A stretch of 64,000 nt of DNA from Novosphingobium sp. HII-3 (GCF_002916655.1 NZ_PPSM01000047.1:110165-174164), one strand, 5' to 3'; positions 18,081 to 28,092 are shown, counted from the stretch's first letter. Numbers and translations: made by a program. The notes: generated by a model not told the origin, from the letters alone.

Positions 18081-18713
18081 TCAGCCCCAGGGGCGTTCGC
18101 GATACCACTGGGTGATGACGTACTTGCGCCCCCGCCGGACGGGCATGGCGTGGTGCAGGGTCGATGGGTTGGGGTTGCCGTCGGGCTTGCGATTGTTCCA
18201 GCCGATGAGCTTTCCCGTCTCCGGTTGGACCAGCTTGTCGATCACCTTGAAACGCGTGGCGCCGCCGGCCTCCACCTCGTTCAGATAAATCATGAAGGTC
18301 CATGTCCGCTGCCCCGGGACGGCGCAGTAGCGGTCGAAATCATGGCTTGCAGGCTCGAAGTAGTCCGTGTGCGCCTTGAATTCCTGCCCCACTTCATACC
18401 TTTGCCCCTGTAGCGGTTCCGCGTGTGCGGGATCGATGCCCGATAGCGATGAAAGCGCTGCCACCACCTGCGCCACCACGGCATGCTCCTGCGGGAGGTC
18501 GCACGTCGAACTCGTGCGGAACGCATCATCGCCGTTGTAGTCGGCGATCGTGGAGGGGCGATGATTCGTCTCGATCAGCTCGATGAGCGCGCTGCACTGA
18601 GCCGGGCTCAGGAACCCGCGCGCCGTGAACAGGTCAAGCCGGGACGACGGGAAGCGCTGAACGCCAGGACGTGAGAGAAGCTTTTCCGCAGACGATTCGC
18701 CGGAGCCATTCAT
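18081..18713 (-). CDS. 2OG-Fe(II) oxygenase, prolyl 4-hydroxylase-like
   Basis: A 210-residue dioxygenase of the P4Hc fold, using 2-oxoglutarate, Fe(II) and O2 to hydroxylate an unknown target, possibly a peptidyl proline. The iron-binding triad is visible as His-x-Asp in KAHTDYF and a distal His in STLHHAMPV; RKYVITQWYRER carries the 2OG-binding basic residue. The start at 18713 has no clear ribosome-binding site; the open frame begins at 18788, so the true start is uncertain. It stands alone. Confidence 0.82.
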   Translation of the reverse strand: MNGSGESSAEKLLSRPGVQRFPSSRLDLFTARGFLSPAQCSALIELIETNHRPSTIADYNGDDAFRTSSTCDLPQEHAVVAQVVAALSSLSGIDPAHAEPLQGQRYEVGQEFKAHTDYFEPASHDFDRYCAVPGQRTWTFMIYLNEVEAGGATRFKVIDKLVQPETGKLIGWNNRKPDGNPNPSTLHHAMPVRRGRKYVITQWYRERPWG

Positions 18714-18881
18714 GGTTCGCAGTCTAGCCGCCCGTTTTACGTGGGAAAATGCGGCGTTGTGCCGTGAAGCCGAATATTTGCTTTGCAAGAGTGCTCATCC
18801 TGTGCAAAGGGGCGCTCCCGCACCGGATGCAGCTGCTTCCGGATGTGGAACAGGCGAAGCCCGAAGGTCGGGCACGCATGT

Positions 18882-18959
18882 GGCGATCGTAGCTCAGTTG
18901 GTTAGAGCGCCGGTTTGTGGTACCGGAGGTCGTGGGTTCGAACCCCATCGATCGCCCCA
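18882..18959 (+). tRNA. tRNA-His (anticodon GTG)
   Basis: A cloverleaf with anticodon arm CCGGT-TTGTGGT-ACCGG, giving GTG. The extra 5' G at 18882 can pair with discriminator C at 18956, the identity element of tRNA-His. The acceptor GCGATCG (18883-18889) pairs with CGATCGC (18949-18955), and CCA is encoded at 18957-18959. Confidence 0.95.
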
Positions 18960-19071
18960 TTTTCTTCAACTCACCACTTCACAGGAATCCGCTGCCAAGG
19001 CGGACGAAAAGCGCGCGGTTTGATCTGAGTCACTTGCTCCTTTCAAACGGCGCTATAGAAGCGCGCCTGTG

Positions 19072-19806
19072 ATGCACGGCTTTGCCAATCCTGCCCGTTT
19101 CCTGCGTATTGCCCGATGGCTCATGCCGCTTTGCATGGGGGCGGGGCTTGTCGTGGCTGTGGCCGCGCTTGGCTGGGGGCTTTTCGTGGCCCCGGCCGAA
19201 AGGCTGCAAGGCGAAACAGTTCGCATCGTCTATCTGCACGTCCCCGCCGCCTGGTTGGGGATGGCCGGGTGGATGAGCATAGCAGCAGCAAGCTTTGCGG
19301 AACTGGTGTGGCGCCATCCCCTGGCGGGGATCGCCGCAAGGGCCAGCGCTGTGCCCGGGGCAGTCTTCACCGGGGTCTGTCTTGTCACCGGTTCCCTGTG
19401 GGGACGACCGGCCTGGGGCACCTGGTGGGTGTGGGACGGCCGACTGACCTCCATGCTGGTGCTGCTGTTCCTCTATTTTGGCTGGATGGCGCTGTCCCAG
19501 GCCAGCGAGGCGGCCGACGGGGGACAGAACAAGGCTCCGGCGATCTTCGGGCTGGTGGGTGCGGTGAACATTCCCATTATCCATTATTCTGTGATCTGGT
19601 GGAACAGCCAGCATCAACCGCCCAGCATCACCGTCGGCAAGTCGGCCATGTCGGGCGATTTCCTCTACCCGCTGCTCTTCGCCATGCTGGGCTTCACCCT
19701 GGTCTTCGCAGGCTGCGTGCTGGCGCGGATGCGGGCGATCCTGGCGGATCAACAGGCCGAAGCACGGCTACGGCGCAAGGCGCGCGCCGATGTGGAGGCA
19801 TTCTGA
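19072..19806 (+). CDS. ccmC: Heme exporter protein CcmC
   Basis: An inner-membrane protein of cytochrome c maturation system I. It delivers heme to CcmE in the periplasm. The 244-residue product has six hydrophobic helices and the tryptophan-rich WWD motif GRPAWGTWWVWDGRLTS. Flanking His residues in YLHVPAAW and IIHYSVIWW fit heme ligation. ATG 19072 is preferred over a GTG three bases earlier. It starts the ccmCDEFGHI operon. Confidence 0.95.
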   Translation: MHGFANPARFLRIARWLMPLCMGAGLVVAVAALGWGLFVAPAERLQGETVRIVYLHVPAAWLGMAGWMSIAAASFAELVWRHPLAGIAARASAVPGAVFTGVCLVTGSLWGRPAWGTWWVWDGRLTSMLVLLFLYFGWMALSQASEAADGGQNKAPAIFGLVGAVNIPIIHYSVIWWNSQHQPPSITVGKSAMSGDFLYPLLFAMLGFTLVFAGCVLARMRAILADQQAEARLRRKARADVEAF

Positions 19807-19946
19807 TGCGTGAAGCGATGAACCCGTGGACCTTCGTGATCGCTTCCTACGTCATCGGTGTGGGGGCGACGCTGGCACTGGCGGCCTGGTCCATGCTGAC
19901 GATGCGCCGCGCGGAAAAGCGCCGCGATTCGGTGAGGAACCGCTGA
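19806..19946 (+). CDS. ccmD: Heme exporter protein CcmD
   Basis: A 46-residue single-helix protein that helps release holo-CcmE from the CcmABC complex. It has the family layout: MNPWTFVIASYVIGVGATLA as membrane helix, then a basic cytoplasmic tail (MRRAEKRRDSVRNR). The ATG overlaps the ccmC stop by one base, and its own stop overlaps the ccmE start. Confidence 0.88.
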   Translation: MREAMNPWTFVIASYVIGVGATLALAAWSMLTMRRAEKRRDSVRNR

Positions 19947-20404
19947 TGGCGGGTGTTTTGAAGGCAAAGCACCAGCGCCTCGTCCTGCTATCCCTTGCCC
20001 TCGTCGTGCTCCTGGCCGCGGGGCTGTTGGCGGCATGGGCGCTGCGCAATCAGGCGAGTTACTTCTACGTTCCCAGCGAAATCATCGCCGCGCCGCCGGA
20101 GCCTGACCGCGCCGTCCGCCTCGGCGGGATGGTCGAGAACGGATCGCTCAGGACTGCGGCTGACGGCGTCACGATCATGTTCGCCGTGCAGGACGGCAAG
20201 GCGCGCGTGCCCGTGACATTCAAGGGCATCGTTCCCTCGCTCTTCGTCGAAGGCTCGGGTGTCGTTGCGGAAGGCAGGATGAGAGCGGACGGCACCTTCA
20301 TCGCCGACAACCTCCTTGCCAAGCACGACGAGAACTACGTCCCGCGCGAAATGCAGGACATGACCATGGAACAGGCCGAGAAGGTCGTGCGCGAGACGAA
20401 ATGA
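19946..20404 (+). CDS. ccmE: Cytochrome c-type biogenesis protein CcmE (heme chaperone)
   Basis: A membrane-anchored periplasmic protein (152 residues) that holds heme covalently on its way to apocytochrome c. An N-terminal anchor (RLVLLSLALVVLLAAGLLAA) is followed by an OB-fold domain. The heme-binding site LLAKHDENYVP has the conserved His and the Tyr four residues on. The start overlaps the ccmD stop (TGATG). Confidence 0.95.
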   Translation: MAGVLKAKHQRLVLLSLALVVLLAAGLLAAWALRNQASYFYVPSEIIAAPPEPDRAVRLGGMVENGSLRTAADGVTIMFAVQDGKARVPVTFKGIVPSLFVEGSGVVAEGRMRADGTFIADNLLAKHDENYVPREMQDMTMEQAEKVVRETK

Positions 20405-22380
20405 TTGCTGAACTCGGACTTGCCGCCCTCTGGCTGGCCGCGGCGCTGGCCGGCCTGCAACTTGTTGCGGGGAGCCTTGGGCTGACGGCACGTGGCGCTT
20501 CACTGGCAGCGGCGGTGCGCCCGGTTGCCGTCATGCAGGGGGCGCTGGGGCTGCTGTCCTTCGCGTGCCTGGTCTACGTCTTTTCGGTTACGGACCTTTC
20601 CGTAAAGCTGATCGCTCTCAACTCCCATTCGATGAAGCCGCTGGTCTTCAAGGTGGCAGGCAGCTGGGGCAACCACGAGGGGTCGATGCTGTTGTGGGTG
20701 ACGGTGATGGGCCTGGCCGGCGGCTTCATGGCGCTGGTGGAAAAACGCCTGCCGGAGCGCACGATGCTGGCGACGCTGGCGGGGCAGGCCTTCGTCAGCC
20801 TTGGCTTCTATGCGTTCCTGCTGTTCGCTTCCAACCCGTTCGAGCGCCTTTCGCCGGCTCCCGCCGAGGGCAACGGGCTGAACCCGCTGCTGCAGGACCT
20901 GGGTCTCGCGTTCCACCCACCGACGCTTTACCTCGGCTATGTCGGCCTTTCGATCGCCTTCAGCTTCGCGATCGGGGCGATGGTGACGCGCGAAGTCGGC
21001 CCGGCTTTCGCCAAGGCCATGCGCCCGTGGGTGCTGGGAGCCTGGATCTTCCTGACGATCGGCATCACTGCCGGTTCCTACTGGGCCTATTACGAGCTCG
21101 GCTGGGGCGGCTGGTGGTTCTGGGACCCGGTGGAGAACGCCTCGCTTATGCCGTGGCTGGCCGCAACGGCCTTGCTTCATTCGGCCGGCGTGCTGGCCGC
21201 CCGCAACGCCTTGCGCGCATGGACCGTGATGCTGGGTGTCGTCGCCTTCTCGATGTCGATGATCGGCACCTTCCTTGTACGCTCGGGCATCCTCACGAGT
21301 GTGCATGCCTTTGCCGTCGATCCGCAGCGCGGGACCTTCATTCTCGTGTTGCTGGCGATCTACATCGGCGGTGCCCTGACGCTGTTCGGCCTGCGCGCAT
21401 CGACCGTGACGGAAGGGGAGCGTTTCGCCCCAATCAGCCGGGAGGGCGCGCTGGTATTCAACAACGTGATGCTGTCGGCGATACTGGGCATCGTGCTGTT
21501 CGGGACTCTCTACCCGCTGGTTGCGGAAGCGATGGGCGCGAAGGTTTCGGTGGGGCCGCCGTACTTCAATCCCATGGGCGCGCTGTTTACCGTCCCGATG
21601 CTGGTCGTTCTTGCAGTCGGCCCGCTGCTGCGCTGGCGCCGCGACAGCTTTTCCCGGGTGGGGCGTAGGCTGGTCCTGCCGGGGATGCTCGTTTTGGCCG
21701 GAGCCATGGCCCTGCTGCTGATGGGAGGCATTGCCCTCCTGCCGTTCCTCGGCCTTGCGCTCTCGGTCGGCCTTGCCGTGGCGACGCTCCTGCCTTTGCA
21801 GAACCGCAACCTTCGCCGCACGCCGCTGGCGGTCTGGGGCATGGTGATTGCCCATTTCGGCGTTGCGGTGTCGCTGTTCGGGATGAGCAGCGAGAGCGCC
21901 TTCTCCGTGGAGAAGCTGGTGGCGGCGCGACCGGGCGATGTGACGCAGGTTGGGCCTTGGGCGGTAAAGCTGGACGCGGTGGAGCCGGTGGCCGGTCCCA
22001 ATTGGACAGCACTCGAAGCGCGCCTGCTCGTGCGGTATGGTGATGACGGGAAGGTCATGCGCCTGCAGCCGCAGTCACGCAGTTTCTGGGCGCCGCCGCA
22101 GCAGACGAGCGAGTCGGCCTTGCTGACCCGCTGGAACGGCCAGCTCTATGCCGTCCTGGGGGGTGAGGCGCCGGGCGCGAAAGCCGCGGGGCTCGGCCGG
22201 GCCGATAGCCGCTGGCAGCTGCGCCTCTGGTGGAAGCCGTTTGCGCCGCTGATCTGGATCGGTGGCTTGTTGATTGCACTTGGCGGCCTTCTGGCGCTCA
22301 TCGGCCGCGTGGCGGCGGACCTGCGGCGGATCGTCGCGAAGGACAAGATCGTGTATCGCAGGGAGAGGCAGGGCCGATGA
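20401..22380 (+). CDS. ccmF: Heme lyase CcmF/NrfE family subunit
   Basis: A 659-residue polytopic membrane protein that, with CcmH, attaches heme to the CxxCH motif of apocytochrome c. It carries the WWD motif GWGGWWFWDPVENASLMPW and conserved His residues, for example in LAFHPPTLYLGYVG and NSHSMKPLVFKV. The C-terminal periplasmic domain precedes a last helix and a basic tail. It overlaps ccmE by four bases and ccmG by four. Confidence 0.95.
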   Translation: MIAELGLAALWLAAALAGLQLVAGSLGLTARGASLAAAVRPVAVMQGALGLLSFACLVYVFSVTDLSVKLIALNSHSMKPLVFKVAGSWGNHEGSMLLWVTVMGLAGGFMALVEKRLPERTMLATLAGQAFVSLGFYAFLLFASNPFERLSPAPAEGNGLNPLLQDLGLAFHPPTLYLGYVGLSIAFSFAIGAMVTREVGPAFAKAMRPWVLGAWIFLTIGITAGSYWAYYELGWGGWWFWDPVENASLMPWLAATALLHSAGVLAARNALRAWTVMLGVVAFSMSMIGTFLVRSGILTSVHAFAVDPQRGTFILVLLAIYIGGALTLFGLRASTVTEGERFAPISREGALVFNNVMLSAILGIVLFGTLYPLVAEAMGAKVSVGPPYFNPMGALFTVPMLVVLAVGPLLRWRRDSFSRVGRRLVLPGMLVLAGAMALLLMGGIALLPFLGLALSVGLAVATLLPLQNRNLRRTPLAVWGMVIAHFGVAVSLFGMSSESAFSVEKLVAARPGDVTQVGPWAVKLDAVEPVAGPNWTALEARLLVRYGDDGKVMRLQPQSRSFWAPPQQTSESALLTRWNGQLYAVLGGEAPGAKAAGLGRADSRWQLRLWWKPFAPLIWIGGLLIALGGLLALIGRVAADLRRIVAKDKIVYRRERQGR

Positions 22381-22925
22381 GCACGCAACGCACCGCGCCC
22401 CGCTGGGCGATCTGGCTGCCGCTGGCCCTGTTCCTCGGTTTTGTCGCGCTGGTCATGATCGGGCTCTACCGCCCGGCCGATCGGGTGGTGACGAGCGCGC
22501 TGGTCGGCAAGCCCATGCCCCACTTCAACCTGCCGCCCGCGCTTCCCGGGCGTCCGGGGCTCGACAGCAGGGTTCTGGCCAACGGCAAGCCGCACCTCGT
22601 CAACATCTTCGCAAGCTGGTGCATCCCCTGCCGGGTGGAGGCGCCGCAGCTTGCAGCGCTGGCCAAGGCCGGTGTCCCGATTGAGGGGATTTCGGTGCGC
22701 GATACGCCTGAGAACCTCGATACCTTTCTTGAGCAGAATGGGGACCCCTTCCAGCGGATCGGGGCGGACGACGACGGGAAGGTCCAGCTGGCTCTCGGAT
22801 CGTCCGGCGTTCCGGAGACCTACGTCGTCGATGGCAAGGGGATGATCGTCTACCAGCACATCGGCGAGATCCGGCCGGAACACGTGGCCATGCTGATCGA
22901 GAAGCTGCAGGAGGCGCAGGAATGA
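22377..22925 (+). CDS. ccmG: Thiol:disulfide interchange protein CcmG/DsbE
   Basis: A membrane-tethered periplasmic thioredoxin that keeps apocytochrome cysteines reduced before heme attachment. The 182-residue product has an N-terminal anchor, then the thioredoxin fold with active site FASWCIPCRVEAP and the CcmG-typical GVPETYVVDGKG carrying the cis-Pro. It starts four bases before the ccmF stop and overlaps ccmH by four. Confidence 0.94.
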   Translation: MSTQRTAPRWAIWLPLALFLGFVALVMIGLYRPADRVVTSALVGKPMPHFNLPPALPGRPGLDSRVLANGKPHLVNIFASWCIPCRVEAPQLAALAKAGVPIEGISVRDTPENLDTFLEQNGDPFQRIGADDDGKVQLALGSSGVPETYVVDGKGMIVYQHIGEIRPEHVAMLIEKLQEAQE

Positions 22926-23350
22926 GGCGGCTGGCCGTTATGGCGGCGCTGCTGCTCGCGTTCCCGCTGCCTGGGGCCCCCGCGCGCGCGCAGGAGGAGC
23001 AGTCCACCGCGCCTTACGCCTATCGCCAGCTGGACGATCCCGCCAAGGAAGCAAGCGCGCAGGATCTCATGGAAACGCTGCGCTGCCTGCAGTGCCAGGG
23101 GCAATCCATCGCCGATTCGGACGCGCCGATCGCCGGGTCTATGCGCTCGCTCGTGCGGGAAAGGATAGCAGCCGGTGAGACGCCGGAGCAGATCCGTACC
23201 TGGCTGATTGAACGGTATGGCGACTACGTCAGCTATTCCCCGCAGCTCACCGGCCTGACCTGGCCGCTGTTCGCGGTGCCGGCCATCCTCATGCTGATCG
23301 CCTTCCTGCTACTGCGTCGCCGCTTTTCGAGCCGGGGAGAGGTACAGTGA
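22922..23350 (+). CDS. ccmH: Cytochrome c-type biogenesis protein CcmH/CycL
   Basis: A 142-residue periplasmic thiol protein with a C-terminal membrane anchor. After a signal peptide it carries the family motif LRCLQCQGQSIADS with the redox CxxC that exchanges disulfides with the apocytochrome. The helix LFAVPAILMLIAFLLL anchors it. It lacks the TPR part of E. coli CcmH, which is encoded by the next gene. Confidence 0.94.
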   Translation: MRRLAVMAALLLAFPLPGAPARAQEEQSTAPYAYRQLDDPAKEASAQDLMETLRCLQCQGQSIADSDAPIAGSMRSLVRERIAAGETPEQIRTWLIERYGDYVSYSPQLTGLTWPLFAVPAILMLIAFLLLRRRFSSRGEVQ

Positions 23351-24015
23351 CCTGGGTACTCGTGATCGCTTTGGCCTTGGCGGTGCTGATGGTGCTGCTT
23401 TTCGCCTTCAAGATCGGGCCGGGCCCGCGCGAGGCTGTCGCGGCGGCGGTGTTGCTGGGAGTCGCGGGCTACGTGACGCAGGGGTCTCCGACCCTGTCGG
23501 GGGCGCCCAGGCAGGCGGCCGCGCCGGTTGCTTCCGATCCGGCGGCGCTCGTGGAGGGACGGGCGAAGGTGACCAACAGCGGGATTCCTACCAACAACCG
23601 CTGGGTCGTGATCGCGGACGCACTCGCCCGCAATGGCCGCTACGCCGACGCCGCCGAAGTCCTGCGCGGCGCGATCAATGATGATCCGCACAATGCCGAC
23701 GCTTGGCTGGCGCTGGCCAACGCCCTGGTCGCGCACGCCGACAACAGGCTGACGCCTCCGGCTCTCCTGGCGTATGGCCGCGCGATCGAGGCGGAGCCGG
23801 ACGCGCCCGGACCTCGCTTCTTCCTCGGGTTCGCCTACGCGCAGGAAGGGCGCCTCGTCGAAGCGCGCGAGCTGTGGCTCGACCTGGTGAAGAGCGCACC
23901 GGAAGATGCTCCGTGGCGGCTCCCTCTTGCCCGGCAGTTGATGAGGCTTGACGAAGCGCTTGCCGGGCAAAGTGACGAATCGGCAGCCGTTCAGCCGCCG
24001 CCACCCGCTTCCTGA
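23347..24015 (+). CDS. ccmI: CcmI/CycH-like TPR protein of cytochrome c maturation
   Basis: A 222-residue protein with two N-terminal membrane helices and a periplasmic TPR region (about residues 85-200, with motifs such as ADAWLALANALVAHAD and PRFFLGFAYAQEGRLVEA). CcmI captures the apocytochrome C-terminus for CcmFH. It starts with GTG overlapping the ccmH stop. It is shorter than typical CcmI. The operon ends here; ccmA and ccmB are not in the window. Confidence 0.85.
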   Translation: MTWVLVIALALAVLMVLLFAFKIGPGPREAVAAAVLLGVAGYVTQGSPTLSGAPRQAAAPVASDPAALVEGRAKVTNSGIPTNNRWVVIADALARNGRYADAAEVLRGAINDDPHNADAWLALANALVAHADNRLTPPALLAYGRAIEAEPDAPGPRFFLGFAYAQEGRLVEARELWLDLVKSAPEDAPWRLPLARQLMRLDEALAGQSDESAAVQPPPPAS

Positions 24016-24138
24016 ACACTGGATGGCCGATAGGCGTCGCGACGCAACTATCGTTGCCTGCCCCCCATCATGCTGCTAACGGCGCAGGTCTGCCGCAGCC
24101 GCCTGAGCGTGTCTGCCAGTCCATTACAGGACGCGTGA

Positions 24139-26094
24139 ATGAGTGATTCTTCAGCGGACACGTCTTACGTACCTACGACGGTCGACGAGTCTCATGCCCA
24201 TTATCGCCCAAAGGATGGCCACGGTTCGGGCAATATTACCAAGCTGGCACTTGGGGCCGTGGGTGTGGTCTTCGGCGACATCGGGACCAGCCCGCTCTAC
24301 GCCTTTCGTGAAACTTTCGTTGGCCCGCACCCGCTGGCCATCGACGAGTTGCATGTGCTGGGTGTCGTCAGTCTGATCTTCTGGTCGATGACGCTCGTCG
24401 TCTCGATTCAATACGTCACCATCCTGATGCGCGCGGACAACAAGGGGCAGGGCGGAAGCCTTGCGCTCGTCGCTCTGATTTCAGGCGCTATCCGCAAGTC
24501 GGGATACGGCTCGCTGGTGGTTCTGCTGGGGGTGTTCGCAACCTCGCTGTTTTACGGCGACTCCATGATCACGCCGGCGGTCTCGGTGCTCTCCGCGGTC
24601 GAGGGCCTGACGGTCGTCCAGGCTGACCTGGCGCCGTTCGTCCTTCCCATCGCACTGGTCCTGTTGGTCGCGCTGTTCGTCGTCCAGAAGAGCGGCACCG
24701 CCAAGATCGGTGCGTTTTTCGCGCCGGTCATGGTGGTCTACTTCACCACGCTCGCCGTGCTCGGGATCTACCATCTCGTGCAAATGCCCGAGGTGCTGGT
24801 GGCTCTGAATCCATGGTATGCGATCCAGTTCTTCCTCACGGACAAGATGCTGGGCTTCCTGGCGCTCGGCTCGGTCGTGCTCGCCGTGACCGGGGCCGAG
24901 GCGCTCTATTCGGACATGTCGCACTTCGGGCGAGGGCCGATGCGGCTTTCGTGGTTCGGCTTCGTCATGCCCTGCCTGCTCATCAACTACTTCGGGCAGG
25001 CGGCCATGATCCTTGGCCTCGACGATGCGCAGGCAGCCGTGGCGATGGAGAACCCGTTCTTCAATCTCGCGCCCGAATCGCTGCGCCTGCCGCTGGTCAT
25101 CCTCGCTACCGCCGCGACCTTCATCGCCAGCCAGGCGGTGATCTCCGGGGCCTTCTCCATCACGCACCAGGCGATGCAACTGGGTTTCATCCCGCGGCTT
25201 TCGACCCGCCATACGAGCGAACACGAGGCCGGGCAGATCTACATCCCGTTCATCAACTGGGCGCTGATGACCGGCGTCATCGTGCTGGTGCTGGTGTTCG
25301 AGAATTCCTCCAACCTTGCGTCGGCCTACGGCATCGCGGTGACCGGGGCGATGCTGATCGACACCTGCCTCATGGGCGTTCTCGTAATCGTCCTGTGGCG
25401 CTGGAAGCTGTGGCTTGCCATTCCCGTCCTTGTCCTGTTCTTCGTGGTGGACGGCGCGTATTTTGCCGCCAACGCGGCCAAGGTGCCGGACGGCGGCTGG
25501 TTCCCGCTGCTCATCGGCGGTGTCGCCTTCACGCTGCTGACGACCTGGAACAAGGGCCGCCATCTCATGCGTCAGCGCATGACCGAGGCCGCGCTGCCGC
25601 TCAACGTCTTCGCCAAGAGCGCGCACGGCAGCGCCGCGCGTGTTCCGGGTACGGCTATCTTCATGGCCTCCACCAACATGGGTGTGCCCTCGGCGCTGCT
25701 GCACAACATCAAGCACAACAAGGTCCTGCATGAGCGCGTGGTCGTCCTGACCGTGGAGGTCCAGGACGCGCCCTACGTCGAGCGGGACGAGCGCTTTACC
25801 GTTGTCGATCTGGGGCAGGGTTTCTACCGTATGACCCTGCGCTACGGCTTCATGGAAGAAACGGACATTCCCGCCGCGCTTGCTCATGCGCCGATGTGCG
25901 GGGCCCCCTTCGAGATGATGAAGACAAGCTTCTTCCTCTCACGCCAGACCCTCGTCGCGTCCGAACGGCCCGGCATGGCGATCTGGCGGGAGAAGCTCTT
26001 CGCGTGGATGATGCGCAACGCGGCCAGCGCGATGGAGTTCTTCCGCCTGCCGACCAACCGCGTGGTCGAACTGGGAAGTCAGCTCGAGATCTAG
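24139..26094 (+). CDS. kup: Low-affinity potassium transporter Kup
   Basis: A 651-residue K+/H+ symporter of the KUP/HAK/KT family. The signature [18 protein letters not shown] lies at the first helix, about twelve membrane segments follow, and a C-terminal cytoplasmic domain contains [14 protein letters not shown]. The start at 24139 gives a hydrophilic N-terminus. It is transcribed alone and ends four bases before the convergent extensin-like gene. Confidence 0.95.
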   Translation: MSDSSADTSYVPTTVDESHAHYRPKDGHGSGNITKLALGAVGVVFGDIGTSPLYAFRETFVGPHPLAIDELHVLGVVSLIFWSMTLVVSIQYVTILMRADNKGQGGSLALVALISGAIRKSGYGSLVVLLGVFATSLFYGDSMITPAVSVLSAVEGLTVVQADLAPFVLPIALVLLVALFVVQKSGTAKIGAFFAPVMVVYFTTLAVLGIYHLVQMPEVLVALNPWYAIQFFLTDKMLGFLALGSVVLAVTGAEALYSDMSHFGRGPMRLSWFGFVMPCLLINYFGQAAMILGLDDAQAAVAMENPFFNLAPESLRLPLVILATAATFIASQAVISGAFSITHQAMQLGFIPRLSTRHTSEHEAGQIYIPFINWALMTGVIVLVLVFENSSNLASAYGIAVTGAMLIDTCLMGVLVIVLWRWKLWLAIPVLVLFFVVDGAYFAANAAKVPDGGWFPLLIGGVAFTLLTTWNKGRHLMRQRMTEAALPLNVFAKSAHGSAARVPGTAIFMASTNMGVPSALLHNIKHNKVLHERVVVLTVEVQDAPYVERDERFTVVDLGQGFYRMTLRYGFMEETDIPAALAHAPMCGAPFEMMKTSFFLSRQTLVASERPGMAIWREKLFAWMMRNAASAMEFFRLPTNRVVELGSQLEI

Positions 26095-26098
26095 ACCT

Positions 26099-26767
26099 TC
26101 AGCGGCAGAACCTGGCGCCGTCCGCTTCGAGGTGGAAGTGGTCGGCGTGGGCTTCGTTGTAGCCGGGCCCAAGAGTGGTTCCGAAGCGCTTGCAGGCGCT
26201 GCCGTGAACCACGCGCAGGAAGCGTCGCTCCTCGGCTGTGCCGTTGTTCCAATGCTGGCGCACGGTCAGTCGGCGGCCATCACCCAGCACGAACCCAGAG
26301 ACGTCGATGGCGTTCGCAAGAGCGTGGCCTGACCGGCGGGAGGTGCCTGCGACATTCCGGCACGAATAGCTGCCGAACGTCTCGATCTTGACCAGACGTG
26401 TGCCGAGGATCTGGTGCGCGGCCCGGTCCACTCCATAGCGCGCCCAGGCGGCAAAGGGCCGTGCCGCACTGCAGGTCACCGGGCCAAGGTTGGCAAGAGA
26501 CACGGTGGCGTTGTCGGTGTTCAACGCCGCCAGCTTCACTGTGCCCACCGTCGCGCAGGAATTGCCGTACCAGCGATCCTCCACCGGCGTGAACACGGCC
26601 TGCTGTGTCTTGAGGTTGGACAGGCACTGGCGCAGATCAGGCCCGGGCCGGCTTTGCGGCGGGGTTTTGGCCGCCGGTCGGGCGGGTTGGCGTCGGGACG
26701 GGGCCGGGCTCTCGATACAGCCGCCGACCAGGGCGACGAGAGGCAGGGCGAGCACAAGTTTTCGCAT
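26099..26767 (-). CDS. Extensin-like family lipoprotein
   Basis: A 222-residue envelope protein with the extensin-like C-terminal domain, which shares its fold and metal site with peptidoglycan-cleaving LAS peptidases. The lipobox LVGGC puts the lipid on Cys17. Catalytic-type motifs are RSGHALANAIDVSGF and NEAHADHFHLE, giving the His/Asp/His zinc site; several Cys pairs fit a periplasmic location. The start at 26767 precedes the signal peptide. Function as an endopeptidase is inferred, not shown. Confidence 0.8.
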   Translation of the reverse strand: MRKLVLALPLVALVGGCIESPAPSRRQPARPAAKTPPQSRPGPDLRQCLSNLKTQQAVFTPVEDRWYGNSCATVGTVKLAALNTDNATVSLANLGPVTCSAARPFAAWARYGVDRAAHQILGTRLVKIETFGSYSCRNVAGTSRRSGHALANAIDVSGFVLGDGRRLTVRQHWNNGTAEERRFLRVVHGSACKRFGTTLGPGYNEAHADHFHLEADGARFCR

Positions 26768-26958
26768 CGGGCAACTTCTGGATGGCTTGGCTGAACCGAA
26801 CCTTACCCATGCGCGGGCGCTACCGGCCAGACGCCAGCGGCGATTTTGCACAGGCGATTCGGTTGCAAGGCGATTGACATATCGGTGCGCCACTTTAGGA
26901 CCGGCTCCGGGCCACGCGGTCCCAACGCCGCGCGAGCTCTCTGCAAGGAGAGTCAGAC

Positions 26959-28092
26959 ATGACTGACATTACGGTTCCGGCGCGCAAGCCTGCGCGTCCG
27001 CATTTCTCTTCCGGTCCCTGCGCGAAGCCGCCGGGATATTCCCCCGCAAAGCTCAACGTCGAATCGCTCGGTCGCTCGCATCGCGCCAAGATCGGCAAGA
27101 CGCGTCTCGCCTACTGCATCGACCTGATGCGTGAAGTGCTGCAGCTGCCTGATACGCACCGCATCGGTATCGTTCCCGGATCGGACACGGGCGCCTTCGA
27201 AATGGCGATGTGGACGATGCTCGGCGCGCGCGGCGTAACCGCGCTGGCATGGGAAAGCTTCGGTGAGGGCTGGGTGACGGACGCGGCCAAGCAGCTCAAG
27301 CTGGATCCTGTCGTGATCCGTGCCGACTATGGGCAGCTGCCGGACCTCTCGCAGATCGACTGGAGCACCGACGTGCTCTTCACCTGGAACGGCACGACCT
27401 CTGGCGTGCGCGTGCCCAATGCCGACTTCATTCCCGACGATCGCGAAGGTCTGACTTTCGCGGACTCGACGTCGGCCGTGTTTGCCTGCGACATCGACTG
27501 GTCGAAGATCGACGTCGCCACCTTCTCCTGGCAGAAGGTGCTCGGCGGCGAAGGCGGCCATGGCGTCCTGATCCTCGGCCCCCGCGCGGTCGAGCGGCTG
27601 GAAACCTACACTCCGGCATGGCCGCTCCCGAAGGTGTTCCGCCTCGTCTCGAAGGGCAAGCTGGCGGAGGGCGTCTTCAAGGGCGAAACCATCAACACGC
27701 CGTCGATGCTGGCCGTCGAAGACGCAATCTTTGCTCTCGAATGGGCGAAGTCGATCGGGGGTCTGGAAGGCCTGAAGGCGCGTTCCGATGCCAACGCGGC
27801 AGCGCTTTCGAAGATCGTTGAGGAGCGTGACTGGCTTGGTCACCTCGCCGTTGACCCTGCGAGCCGTTCGACCACCTCGGTGTGCCTCACCGTCGAGGGT
27901 GCAGACACCGACTTCATCAAGAAGTTTGCCGCTCTCCTCGAGAAGCAGGACGCTGCCTACGACGTCGCCGGATACCGCGACGCTCCTGCCGGCCTGCGCA
28001 TCTGGTGCGGCGCCACCGTCGACACGGCGGATATCGAGGCGCTCGGTCCCTGGCTGGACTGGGCCTACGCCACTCTCAAGGCCGAGGCCTGA
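26959..28092 (+). CDS. serC: Phosphoserine aminotransferase
   Basis: A PLP enzyme that converts 3-phosphohydroxypyruvate and glutamate to phosphoserine, the second step of serine synthesis. The 377-residue product has the N-terminal HFSSGPCAKPPGY, typical of the alphaproteobacterial form, and the PLP-lysine segment FSWQKVLGGEGGHGVLILG. AAGGAGAGTCAGAC precedes the ATG. serA, which supplies its substrate, follows 104 bases later. Confidence 0.95.
   Translation: MTDITVPARKPARPHFSSGPCAKPPGYSPAKLNVESLGRSHRAKIGKTRLAYCIDLMREVLQLPDTHRIGIVPGSDTGAFEMAMWTMLGARGVTALAWESFGEGWVTDAAKQLKLDPVVIRADYGQLPDLSQIDWSTDVLFTWNGTTSGVRVPNADFIPDDREGLTFADSTSAVFACDIDWSKIDVATFSWQKVLGGEGGHGVLILGPRAVERLETYTPAWPLPKVFRLVSKGKLAEGVFKGETINTPSMLAVEDAIFALEWAKSIGGLEGLKARSDANAAALSKIVEERDWLGHLAVDPASRSTTSVCLTVEGADTDFIKKFAALLEKQDAAYDVAGYRDAPAGLRIWCGATVDTADIEALGPWLDWAYATLKAEA

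Noticed and set aside
20500..21855. 451-residue open frame opposite ccmF
   Set aside because: It lies wholly inside a well-recognised gene on the other strand, is rich in His/Arg/Gln/Glu as expected from an antisense GC-rich shadow, and shows no motif.
24481..25887. 468-residue open frame opposite kup
   Set aside because: Shadow of kup: no membrane segments, biased composition, no ribosome-binding site of note.
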